This document shows, piece by piece, positions 7,899-15,890 of a DNA stretch of 45,576 nt. The stretch covers positions 1-45,576 of the forward strand of contig JAFGPC010000123.1 in NCBI GenBank assembly GCA_016926155.1. The letters are read 5' to 3'. Numbering within the stretch: position 1 is the stretch's first letter; every line of letters begins with the position of its first letter. Source of the DNA: Sedimentisphaerales bacterium (GTDB taxonomy: Bacteria > Planctomycetota > Phycisphaerae > Sedimentisphaerales > Anaerohalosphaeraceae). The notes under the pieces were generated by a model, which was not told the DNA's origin, did no database searches, and saw nothing but the letters and a program-made list of their open reading frames with translations. The position numbers and the translations under genes are program-made.

Positions 7899-9077
7899 TT
7901 AAGGATGTATATATTCCAGAGAAATAATTCGGTTGGCAATGGTGTCGGCCAAAAGTTGAGACATTCGAGAATTATAGTGAACCTGATCTACGTATAATAA
8001 TTCGTTTAGGTTCTGTTGCATATCCGCACACCAAAAAAAGGATGAATTTAATTCCAATTGATCCTTCTTTTGGGATAACTCTTCATATCCATATTCAGCA
8101 AGAACAACGTCCCAATCTTCCGTCTTGAGAAAAGGGTGATATTTCGTGTCATATTTATACATGGGAATGGGCTGCCATACAAAGAGCATCCGGACATTAA
8201 AAGCTTCTCCCATTGCCTGGATCAACTTTTGGTTGTCAAGATAACGAGAAAGCATCATCAATACGTATTTCCGACTTTCTTCCGTATAGACGAACCTGGT
8301 GTGATCTTGTGCTTCCTCTTTCTTGTTTTCTTGTATTCTGGCGACGGCTTGCATCATCGGCAGGCGCTTAAACCATTCTTCCTGAAGAGTAGGTGTTTGA
8401 CCGGCCACAAATTCGCGAAGCAGGGTGGAATATCCCGGTTCATCTATGGCATAGAGAAATTCATTCAGGCCGTCAATAAAAACGGCGATATCAGGAACAT
8501 GTTCGGAGGTTAGAAGCTGTGCAAATCGAATTCGTTCCTGTGTCGAATAGTAACTGCCGCACCCAAAGTTGTACACGGCGACGGATTGTTGTGTCGTAGA
8601 GGCGAGTGATTGTTGCAGGTAAGAGGAAATTGTCTGTTCATCCGGAAGGCCATATCCAAAGGTGGTGGAGCCGCCAAAGACAAAAATCACTAGATCCTCC
8701 TTCAAAGGAGGCCAGGGCCGCTGTTCTTTTGATATTCGATATCCGGCTTGGGACACATTTACATATTTACCCGTATACGGTTTTTCGCTAAATTGCACAA
8801 AAGGCATATAACAGCGGGAGCGGCTCCATGTCTCCGTCAGCAACTCTTCCACTTCCTGATCGCTAAGATCAGGATAGGCCTGGAAAATGGTGTCTTTACC
8901 GTACAGCTTGACGACAGGATTTGCCTTGTCTATTGGCTGAATTGCATCCTGGATTGTAAGGATGGCAAAAAGGAGAAGGTTCATCAGAACCAAAAGCAAA
9001 ATGCAATGTAAAAGTAATATCGCTGTGAATCGATATATATATCTTATTGTTTTTAAAACAGACCTGGATGAATCCAT
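7899..9077 (-). CDS. Membrane-anchored SGNH-like hydrolase
   Basis: A 392-residue protein with an N-terminal membrane helix (residues about 16-43, TAILLLHCILLLVLMNLLLF) and a C-terminal domain resembling SGNH/GDSL esterases. VFGGSTTFGYG would be block I with the nucleophile Ser, NFGCGSYYS the Gly region, FIDGLNEF the Asn region, and VDQVHYN the final Asp-x2-His pair. SGNH enzymes of this kind remove acetyl or other acyl groups from carbohydrates, so deacylation of a glycan is a plausible role. It starts about 90 bases after the UroD-like gene and the ATG has a modest GAGAGAG upstream. The region between blocks III and V has a helical insert of about 120 residues. Confidence 0.75.
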   Translation of the reverse strand: MDSSRSVLKTIRYIYRFTAILLLHCILLLVLMNLLLFAILTIQDAIQPIDKANPVVKLYGKDTIFQAYPDLSDQEVEELLTETWSRSRCYMPFVQFSEKPYTGKYVNVSQAGYRISKEQRPWPPLKEDLVIFVFGGSTTFGYGLPDEQTISSYLQQSLASTTQQSVAVYNFGCGSYYSTQERIRFAQLLTSEHVPDIAVFIDGLNEFLYAIDEPGYSTLLREFVAGQTPTLQEEWFKRLPMMQAVARIQENKKEEAQDHTRFVYTEESRKYVLMMLSRYLDNQKLIQAMGEAFNVRMLFVWQPIPMYKYDTKYHPFLKTEDWDVVLAEYGYEELSQKKDQLELNSSFFWCADMQQNLNELLYVDQVHYNSRMSQLLADTIANRIISLEYIHP

Positions 9078-9165
9078 TACTCTCTCATTGTCACGAAACT
9101 ACAAAAAAGGTGAAGTTTTGTGCCCGGACTATCAAGACAAACTAATTCTTGCTGGAATATACTCT

Positions 9166-10308
9166 TTAATAAATACAGTGTTCCTGCCACGCATCAAGCA
9201 TAGCTAATATATTTTCAACCGGCACATCGTCCTGAATATTATGCACGGTTCCAAAGACAAATCCACCACCGGTTTTTAAGATTTTCATGCGCTGGACGAC
9301 TTCCTCCCGTACCTGATCCACCGTACCGCGCGGCAGCGTCTGCTGCGTGTTTATCCCTGCCCCCCAAAATGCCAGATCCTTGCCGTACTCTGCCTTAATC
9401 CGTTCTGCATCCATGCCTTTGGCAGTCAATTGGAGAGGATTGAGAACCTCGACGCCGATTTCAATGAAGTGGGGCAAGAGATCAAAAATCGCACCGTCGG
9501 AATGAAACCACACAAAAAAAGGCTTGGGAAATAAACGCTTTTGCGCTTCGAATAACAGTTTATGTCGCGGCTTAATAATATCCCGATACATTTGTGGACT
9601 GACCAGAAATGTCTCCTGGCCCGCCACATCATCGCCTTCTCGAATAAACTGTACATAAGATCCCAGATGGCGAGCGGCTGCTTCATAAAACCGAATCTTC
9701 AATTCGACAAACGTATCCATCAATGCCAGAGCCAGATCCGGTTGTAAAGCCAGGTCCATATAAAATTGTTCGACACCGCGCACACGCCCGGCCATTTCGA
9801 AGATACCTGCACAAACCGATTCCAGAATAATCGCGTATCCTTGTTTGTGCCATACCTCAGCTTGCTGAGCCAGTCCGTCGAAGAGGGCAGGATCACCCGT
9901 ATCGGGCCAGTCAAACTGTTCGATGTCTTGTCTGGAGATATTCCCACCAAGTTTGGTTGCTGTGGCGCTAAAATAAAGCCCTCCCAAGTGCCGTTTCCAT
10001 ATGATGCCCCATTCATCCTCAAACTGTTCAAAATCGCCATAATCTTCAACTGGTGGATTTTTCCGTATCACATTGGGGATCAATCCTCGTACATCCACTC
10101 CGAGTCGGGCCAGCACTTCTTCCGGTACGACGGCGAGTTGTTGAACCACATCATACAATTCCGGATTTCCATCGAATCCCAGAGATGCACAAAGTCGTTT
10201 GCAGATATTTCTTGTGATCCCGGTTGTAAAACTGCTGCCAAGATCCAGTGGAACATGATCCGATTGCCCATGTGATACAGCCTGAAGTACTCGTTCCAGA
10301 GATGTCAT
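9166..10308 (-). CDS. Uroporphyrinogen decarboxylase (UroD)-like protein
   Basis: A 380-residue protein of the URO-D/MtaA/CmuA superfamily, a TIM barrel used for heme synthesis or for methyl transfer to corrinoids and thiols. The start MTSLERVLQAVSHGQSDHVPLD has the family pattern of a short helix followed by DxxP. Towards the C-terminus are FVWFHSDGAIFDLLPHF and LAFWGAGINTQQTLPRG, which align with the active-site region of the group. The Cys residues of the His-x-Cys zinc site of methyl-cobamide:CoM methyltransferases are not seen (HSDG instead of HxCG), so a standard MtaA-type function is doubtful. It lies seven bases after the symporter gene, with AGGA before its ATG. This context points to carbohydrate metabolism, not heme synthesis. 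Confidence 0.85.
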   Translation of the reverse strand: MTSLERVLQAVSHGQSDHVPLDLGSSFTTGITRNICKRLCASLGFDGNPELYDVVQQLAVVPEEVLARLGVDVRGLIPNVIRKNPPVEDYGDFEQFEDEWGIIWKRHLGGLYFSATATKLGGNISRQDIEQFDWPDTGDPALFDGLAQQAEVWHKQGYAIILESVCAGIFEMAGRVRGVEQFYMDLALQPDLALALMDTFVELKIRFYEAAARHLGSYVQFIREGDDVAGQETFLVSPQMYRDIIKPRHKLLFEAQKRLFPKPFFVWFHSDGAIFDLLPHFIEIGVEVLNPLQLTAKGMDAERIKAEYGKDLAFWGAGINTQQTLPRGTVDQVREEVVQRMKILKTGGGFVFGTVHNIQDDVPVENILAMLDAWQEHCIY

Positions 10309-10315
10309 TGTTTTC

Positions 10316-12499
10316 CTATGTCCCTAATTGGAGCAAAAAAGATAACATTGCGATGATACCCAGCACTGTCAGCACAGACAGGGCAAATCCGATTATGTCA
10401 ACTTTGTCCCATTTGAAAAATTCAAATTGAGACGTTGGGAAAAGCAACTTTTCCTGAAATCGCATCGGATCGGCGAATGATCGTATCATTTCCTCTTGGT
10501 CCTGTTTTTTATCAACATGAACCGGGGTTCGCATCTTGACATAGAAACAGTCAAGCGATTCTTTCCGATCCGGCCGGGTCATGAGTGACACAAGTATAAT
10601 AATCACGAACGGCAGTACAAGTCGAATGAGCGTACGAATCGTCTCAACCATGGCATATGGCAATGCTGATAAATCCATGAAATAATCGATTGCTACCAGT
10701 TCGATGTACAGCCACCCCTGGCCCTGAGGTTGTCCGTTTTGGATTTCGATACCTTTGGACCAGAAGATGCTTTTCCGTGGCGGCTGAATTATTTTTTCAA
10801 TACTTTGACCGGGCACTATCGCTTGTAGTCGGGATTCCGATATCTGTCCCGGTTCGTGTTGCTGATTCCACTCGTCAATCTCCTTTTGACGCTGTTCCAC
10901 ATCCATTTGCTGTGCCTGATAGGTCCTTGTAATCGGCGCCGGATCGGTTTGTTTGAGCAGAATTGCGCTGGTTCGCAGGGAAGGGAAAAGCCAGGGGCCT
11001 ATGGCAGGAACAACGGCGAAAAAGAGGGATGTCACGAGCATAGAAGACCATGCTCCGATCCGTGTCGTACGGCGCCATTTCATACCGCACCAGAATGCGG
11101 CTGCCAGAATTGCATTAAACTCCCAGATCATCTTGAGAAGCTGCAGCACAGTGGAAAACCAGCAGGCAAACAAAGCCGCTCCAAGTAAAACGACACCACC
11201 CAGAATTCGGCCGACCAGCACATAATGTCTTTCTTCAAAATTCGGCAATAAGAGACGATACAGATTCCGCGTCAATACTCCCGAAGCGGTAATCATCATC
11301 ATATCGGCACTGCTCATCAGGGCTGCCAGCAGACAGGCGATCATCAGTCCCACCAGTCCCAGTCCCAATCCTCCTAGCAGATCGCGTGTAGCATGGCCCC
11401 AGACCAGGTCGGAATCCTTGATCCGGGCGGAATACAGGGTGATGGCGATTAAACCGGTTACACCCCAAAGCACCGTACAGAACCGTTTCATGAAACAACC
11501 GGCTGTAAAACCGATCCGAGCCGTCAGTTCATCTTTAGCAGAACCGATCGCGTTCATCTGATTGGCCTGAACGGCTACGGTTACGGCAATTAATAGCGAT
11601 ATGGAAGTAATGTAATACCACGTAAAATCCAGAGTTTGCGATGAGCCGAAAATATCAAAATACCATTGCGGCAATCGATGATGAATTGTCCGCACCGCGT
11701 CCATAGGCCCGGAACCGCCATACATTGTGTTAATTCTGGCCAGACCGAATGGAATTAAAATCACCGAAAGCACGATAATGAAAATTCCCTGGAGCATGTC
11801 TGTATACACTGCCGCTTCGAGTCCGCCGGCAATTGCATAAATAAATACTATCGCGCAAATTGTCAGGATGACTTCTATTTCCGTAAAATGGGAAAACTCC
11901 TTTCGAGGATGGGCCAGTTCCAGTTCCTGCAGACGACGTTTCTGGGTATCTGTTAAATTTCCTTTGGCTTTCCCTGCGATAAGAGAATCCAATTCGATAG
12001 CTTGATCATATTCTGTTTGTTCCTGGACGGATAGTTCTGTAGGAGACTTGGTGGTCACCCCCAGCACGGTCGCGGAAACAGCTTTCATGCCTATCGCAAT
12101 AAACAGCATCAGCCATAGAGAAGCTACGATAGCATAAAAACCGGCCATCCGTTTCGAAGCATAACGCTCTTCAAAGAAATCGCCCAGAGTAAGCTCCCGA
12201 AGCCGCCGATACCATGGGGAAGTAAACCAATAAACCGGTGTTCCCCAGAGAAATAAAAGAGCGCTCCAGATCCCCGAAGCGCCGTTATTGTAGGTTGTGG
12301 TGGTGGTTCCTACCGCACTGTCGGCACTGGTGCCCTGACCGAAAGCGGCAAAAATCTGTACCAGCTTGCCGAACCGACGGCCCCCCAGGAAGTAATCCTC
12401 CTGATTACGGATATGCCGCATCGCCCGAAATCCTATCACAAGGATTACTGCGAAATACAGCACTATGATCAGAATATCAACGATCGAAAGCCCGAACAT
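10316..12499 (-). CDS. Sodium:solute symporter (SSS family)
   Basis: A 727-residue sodium-coupled symporter with a LeuT-type fold. The N-terminus gives VDILIIVLYFAVILVIG followed by the family motif EDYFLGGRRFGKLVQIFAAFGQGTS split over helix 2. The helix 5 region contains IYAIAGGLEAAVYTDMLQG and helix 8 has LLAALMSSADMMMITASG, both typical of the family and close to the sodium site. It is longer than the usual 500-600 residues because of a charged loop at residues about 160-215 and a hydrophilic insert at about 540-620. Placed between a sialidase-like gene and a UroD-like gene, it probably imports the released sugar. Substrate specificity cannot be read from the sequence. Confidence 0.93.
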   Translation of the reverse strand: MFGLSIVDILIIVLYFAVILVIGFRAMRHIRNQEDYFLGGRRFGKLVQIFAAFGQGTSADSAVGTTTTTYNNGASGIWSALLFLWGTPVYWFTSPWYRRLRELTLGDFFEERYASKRMAGFYAIVASLWLMLFIAIGMKAVSATVLGVTTKSPTELSVQEQTEYDQAIELDSLIAGKAKGNLTDTQKRRLQELELAHPRKEFSHFTEIEVILTICAIVFIYAIAGGLEAAVYTDMLQGIFIIVLSVILIPFGLARINTMYGGSGPMDAVRTIHHRLPQWYFDIFGSSQTLDFTWYYITSISLLIAVTVAVQANQMNAIGSAKDELTARIGFTAGCFMKRFCTVLWGVTGLIAITLYSARIKDSDLVWGHATRDLLGGLGLGLVGLMIACLLAALMSSADMMMITASGVLTRNLYRLLLPNFEERHYVLVGRILGGVVLLGAALFACWFSTVLQLLKMIWEFNAILAAAFWCGMKWRRTTRIGAWSSMLVTSLFFAVVPAIGPWLFPSLRTSAILLKQTDPAPITRTYQAQQMDVEQRQKEIDEWNQQHEPGQISESRLQAIVPGQSIEKIIQPPRKSIFWSKGIEIQNGQPQGQGWLYIELVAIDYFMDLSALPYAMVETIRTLIRLVLPFVIIILVSLMTRPDRKESLDCFYVKMRTPVHVDKKQDQEEMIRSFADPMRFQEKLLFPTSQFEFFKWDKVDIIGFALSVLTVLGIIAMLSFLLQLGT

Positions 12500-12575
12500 G
12501 TACTCATCCGCGATTGATTTAATGGCTGGTTATTGTAATGAAAAAATGAGACAACTCAACAGAATTGTTAGATCC

Positions 12576-14336
12576 TTATTGACTCTGGTGATACAGTCTA
12601 ACCGCTTCCGACGTTCGTAGAGGACGATTGTACAAACGCAGTCGTTTCAATGTTTTCCCGGACGCCAGAAACAAAGGATTGACAGGATCAAGATTCATTT
12701 GTTGACTCTTGCAACGCCCCCAGCCGAACTGACGATACATTCCTCCGTCGCAGAGAAGGCCGTCTATAAGAAACATAATGATTTTAGGACCGCCGTCGAC
12801 CGTAATCACTATATGATGTTCTTTACTTGTTGTTAAAACCTCTGGATCACAATCCCATCGTGTCTGCTGCCGTCCGCTCTGAAGCACAATCTCAACCGTT
12901 TTCTTCTCTGTCGTTTGAATTCGTATGCCATTATCGCTTCGGGCCGTGGAATCAAGCAAAATCTGTCCGGCTTTAAAGTTCGAAAGTTGAAGCTGCATTT
13001 CTATGCTGAATCCCTGTCTTTCTTTTGATTCCGGCAGGGTGGGCATTTGGATGTTTTCAGAAGGAGAGCCTTTTTGGGGGTGTATGGAAAGAACACACCC
13101 TTCTACAGGATCGGATGATTTGAGTTCCTGAGTCCATACACCCTCCAGCAAAGAGGCATCGATTTCATGGATCCGAGCGACGGACTTCTGCGTTTCAGTT
13201 ATATAATAATGGCCATCCTGTTCGATCAGATCCGGATAACTCATTCGTGTTTTTGGATTCTCATCATACAGCAGAATCTCCGGCTGGGACCAGTACATCT
13301 TTCCCTTCTTCAGGAGACCGCCGCTGATCCAGACTGGGTTGCGGTCATCATACGTTTTTCCCCCGTGATTGTGGAACCAGAACAGAAATTTGCCGTTTTG
13401 ACAGCGCCAAATGCGAGGGCAGGCTCTCGGGTGTTTAATAGGTTTGCCGCAAGGCGTATAAGTAGCGATCTCAGGTGTGCTCCAGGTATGCCCCCCATCC
13501 TGACTGTAGCTGTGAACCGGATACCCCATCGTGGTGCGATAAATACAATACAATCGCTCTCCACCAAGCCAGACGAGATTCTGTTCCTCCTGCACCGAAC
13601 CGAAAACAGGTCGTCGTAAACCATGGTCGCCGTCAGGCAGCATTTGCCACTTGATTTTGTCAGGATTGGTTTCAAATAAAATATTATCCGAGCGAAAAAA
13701 CCAGCCTTCTCCCTGGTCCAGCATATACCTGCCCAGTTTGGTAAATCCGAAGATCATTTTACCGTCAAAGACAATCGGTTTGCCAATCCCCCACATAAGT
13801 TGCACTCGACCCTGCCAGTCATTACTCCGGTCACAAGCCGTTACACGGACAGGCAGCCGATAACGTTTGGACCACGTAAGACCGGAATCATCGGAATATT
13901 TGTAACAGTACCAACCAAGCATATCCGCTCGAATTGGTTTTTCATTCAAAGTACGGATAGCGTCTCCATTGTAGTCGTAAAAGACATAGACTCGACCAGA
14001 AGGAGTAATCAACGGCATGGCCCATGAGGCCTCGGGGCCGGCAGGGGATTCAATCTCAGCCGGTTCGGACCAGGTTTGGCCCTGGTCCCGGCTTTGTGTG
14101 GCGACAATATACTGACTGGATTGTCCTTCGTGGCCGCTGCCGGTAGTAAATACGCACAACCAGTTTCCGTCCTTCGTAAGGACCACATAGGGCTGATCGC
14201 AATATCCATGCTCGTAAATGATCGATCCGGAACGGATATTTCTGGGATCGGATTGTCCTGTCGGAGAAGTAGAAGCCAATGTAGCAGATACGCTGACGAA
14301 AAATAGTAAAACGTTTTTCCAGGAATATAGGATCAT
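12576..14336 (-). CDS. Secreted sialidase-like (BNR/Asp-box) protein with LamG-like domain
   Basis: A 586-residue secreted protein. An N-terminal signal peptide (LLFFVSVSATLAS) precedes a six-bladed beta-propeller of the sialidase superfamily. Three Asp-box motifs are visible: SRDQGQTWS, SDDSGLTWS and SQDGGHTWS. Arginine and acidic residues expected in an exo-sialidase site are present in the neighbourhood (for example the RRPVFG region), but I cannot assign the full triad. Residues about 430-586 resemble a concanavalin/LamG-type carbohydrate-binding domain (GFSIEMQLQL to LYNRPLRTSEAVRLYHQ). It is the first gene of the minus-strand cluster and has a good promoter 15-50 bases upstream. It may act on an uncommon glycan and not on sialic acid. 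Confidence 0.88.
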   Translation of the reverse strand: MILYSWKNVLLFFVSVSATLASTSPTGQSDPRNIRSGSIIYEHGYCDQPYVVLTKDGNWLCVFTTGSGHEGQSSQYIVATQSRDQGQTWSEPAEIESPAGPEASWAMPLITPSGRVYVFYDYNGDAIRTLNEKPIRADMLGWYCYKYSDDSGLTWSKRYRLPVRVTACDRSNDWQGRVQLMWGIGKPIVFDGKMIFGFTKLGRYMLDQGEGWFFRSDNILFETNPDKIKWQMLPDGDHGLRRPVFGSVQEEQNLVWLGGERLYCIYRTTMGYPVHSYSQDGGHTWSTPEIATYTPCGKPIKHPRACPRIWRCQNGKFLFWFHNHGGKTYDDRNPVWISGGLLKKGKMYWSQPEILLYDENPKTRMSYPDLIEQDGHYYITETQKSVARIHEIDASLLEGVWTQELKSSDPVEGCVLSIHPQKGSPSENIQMPTLPESKERQGFSIEMQLQLSNFKAGQILLDSTARSDNGIRIQTTEKKTVEIVLQSGRQQTRWDCDPEVLTTSKEHHIVITVDGGPKIIMFLIDGLLCDGGMYRQFGWGRCKSQQMNLDPVNPLFLASGKTLKRLRLYNRPLRTSEAVRLYHQSQ

Positions 14337-14358
14337 ATTTAACTTTCTTGTTTAGTGC

Positions 14359-14386
14359 AGAATAGCAAAAAACACCTCTGTTTCAA
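14359..14386 (-). promoter_or_regulatory. Sigma70-type promoter of the sialidase-symporter cluster
   Basis: On the minus strand, TTGAAA (14381-14386) and TATTCT (14359-14364) are separated by 16 bases. Transcription would start near 14352, leaving a very short leader before the ATG at 14336. Confidence 0.65.
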
Positions 14387-14519
14387 TCAGAAAAAAGGGG
14401 AATATCGGACAATAGAGAAACACATGGGGGAAGCTTCTCAAAGCGATTTAGAAATGTACATGGTATACGAAAACACTACTATCAGTGAACTTACTTGTAA
14501 AAATAGGTATATCTCCTGA

Positions 14520-14548
14520 TTGAGAAAAGGTTCGTTGTTTGATATTAT
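14520..14548 (+). promoter_or_regulatory. Sigma70-type promoter of a short transcript
   Basis: TTGAGA (14520-14525) and TATTAT (14543-14548) are 17 bases apart, each one mismatch from consensus. The expected start is near 14555, about 90 bases before a strong terminator and about 235 bases before the sigma factor gene. Confidence 0.65.
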
Positions 14549-14554
14549 GCTATA

Positions 14555-14647
14555 TAGTGAGGGGGTGAAGGGGAGGGTGTTTAGCGAGAAGTTCGCTGAT
14601 ACTGCCCATAGCTGGAGGGCGAGAAACTGCTGTGGGCAGTTTTTTTA
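14555..14647 (+). ncRNA. Candidate small RNA or attenuated leader (about 90 nt)
   Basis: The segment between the promoter at 14520-14548 and the terminator at 14601-14647 has no convincing coding content. It starts with a G-rich purine run (14559-14579) and then a 5-bp hairpin (14583-14587 with 14593-14597) just before the terminator stem. The 16-base terminator loop contains GGAGGG. It could be a free small RNA or a leader whose terminator controls the downstream sigma factor gene. It does not match a riboswitch class that I recognise. Confidence 0.5.
14601..14647 (+). terminator. Strong rho-independent terminator/attenuator
   Basis: Arms 14601-14612 and 14629-14640 (ACTGCCCATAGC and GCTGTGGGCAGT) pair over 12 bases with one G-U pair. 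The loop is 16 bases and TTTTTTTATTTT follows at once. No plus-strand protein gene ends before it, so it must terminate a leader or small RNA. Confidence 0.85.
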
Positions 14648-14790
14648 TTTTGCGCTGTTTCCGGTTTTCTTTTATTATCGAATATTATCAATTCTACCTC
14701 GTTTTTCCGAGACTTTTTGCATATTTCATGATAACATATTGTTCTGCAGCGCGTCCCTGTTTCAGAATATGGCAACCGGGTGTGACGTAT

Positions 14791-15363
14791 ATGGCTGTAC
14801 GTACGGCAATTCAGGATTTGTTGTGGACAGGCTCGGTCATTTCATCGGTGGACCGCAGTCAAAGATGGATATTGTCTGCCATGCAAAAGCAGGGTCCCGG
14901 TCTAATTACAATGCTGTGGCGGATTCTTGGTAATGAACAGGATGTGTGTGATATATACCAGCAGACGTTTCTGAAACTGGCCCATTTTCGAGGGGATTCC
15001 AAGCCGGACAACATCTCCGCTTATCTGTATCGCACGGCTGCCAATGAAGCCATCACTTTAATGCGAAGGGCACAGGTTCATCGACGCAGTATAGAAAAAA
15101 TTGCTCCATCATCGTCGATCTCGGAACGTGTGGATTATGCATATGACCTGGACGCCAAAGCCCTGCAAACCAGGTTGCGGCAGGCTATTTCCCGATTGCC
15201 GGACTACCTGCGAGAAGTGGTAGCTCTCCGAGACCTTGCGGAATTATCATATTCTCAGGTTGGTCAGATCCTCGGAATCACACCTGCGACGGCACGGGTA
15301 TACCGCTGTAAAGCGATTGCATATTTATCGCGTCTGATGGGCGCGGCGGATGAAAGAGAGTAG
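14791..15363 (+). CDS. ECF-type RNA polymerase sigma factor
   Basis: A sigma-70 family factor of the extracytoplasmic-function type, about 190 residues. Region 2 spans LITMLWRILGNEQDVCDIYQ and QTFLKLAHFRG to AYLYRTAANEAI, with the DVxDIYQQTF signature that contacts the core polymerase and the -10 element. Region 4 runs from RLPDYLREVVALRDLAELSY through QVGQILGITPATARVY, a helix-turn-helix for the -35 element. The start is uncertain: the ATG at 14791 gives a normal length but has no clear ribosome binding site, and an ATG at 14881 begins close to region 2. The next gene encodes a likely zinc-type anti-sigma factor 6 bases on. The upstream terminator at 14601-14647 may regulate it. Confidence 0.9.
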   Translation: MAVRTAIQDLLWTGSVISSVDRSQRWILSAMQKQGPGLITMLWRILGNEQDVCDIYQQTFLKLAHFRGDSKPDNISAYLYRTAANEAITLMRRAQVHRRSIEKIAPSSSISERVDYAYDLDAKALQTRLRQAISRLPDYLREVVALRDLAELSYSQVGQILGITPATARVYRCKAIAYLSRLMGAADERE

Positions 15364-15369
15364 AGGTTT

Positions 15370-15867
15370 ATGAGAATACGTAGAGGGCCAATACGAGCGA
15401 TCAAGCGTTTTCAACGAAGGATCGGTGATTCTCTGGCGGCATGGATGGGTTTGGAATCCGGGTGGCTCGCCGAACATGTCGCTCATTGTCCCGTCTGTCA
15501 AAAACGCGCAGGACTACATCGGCAGGCCGAATTGGGTCTATCCTTAATTAAATCCCAGCCCCGGACAATCGATCTTGTAAAAAAAGCCAATGCCCAGGCA
15601 GTCTCCACGTTACAACGGTCGCTCCGACAGACCAAAAAGTCGGACCATCTCCGGCAAACTCGTCCAAAAACCTTCTGGTCGTATCCGAATGTACGCACCT
15701 TGCAACCGCTCCTGAGTACGGCTGCTTGTCTGATGGTCATTCTTCTGGTCAAGACCGGCGTGTTTGCATCGATGAATAAAGTGCGAGAAACGGGAACGAA
15801 TGTCGTACATTCGTACTATGCGCATCATCTGGGTCAGGAGATGGCTGACGATCTCTTCAAGGCATAG
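15370..15867 (+). CDS. Putative zinc-type anti-sigma factor
   Basis: A 165-residue protein directly after the sigma gene. EHVAHCPVC contains the His-x3-Cys-x2-Cys pattern of the ZAS anti-sigma domain, which binds the sigma factor in the cytoplasm and often senses redox or envelope stress. A single membrane helix, LLSTAACLMVILLVKTGVFA, lies near residues 114-135, leaving a short C-terminal part of about 30 residues outside the cytoplasm. The N-terminus is strongly basic. The gene order sigma then anti-sigma with a 6-base gap supports the assignment. The overall length and poor conservation outside the zinc motif are normal for the group. Confidence 0.75.
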   Translation: MRIRRGPIRAIKRFQRRIGDSLAAWMGLESGWLAEHVAHCPVCQKRAGLHRQAELGLSLIKSQPRTIDLVKKANAQAVSTLQRSLRQTKKSDHLRQTRPKTFWSYPNVRTLQPLLSTAACLMVILLVKTGVFASMNKVRETGTNVVHSYYAHHLGQEMADDLFKA

Positions 15868-15890
15868 ATTCGTTGTGAACGAAATCGTTG

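Noticed and set aside
15869-15883. TTCGTT/AACGAA inverted repeat between the anti-sigma gene and metE
   Set aside because: It has only six base pairs with a 3-base loop and no T run, too weak for a convergent terminator.
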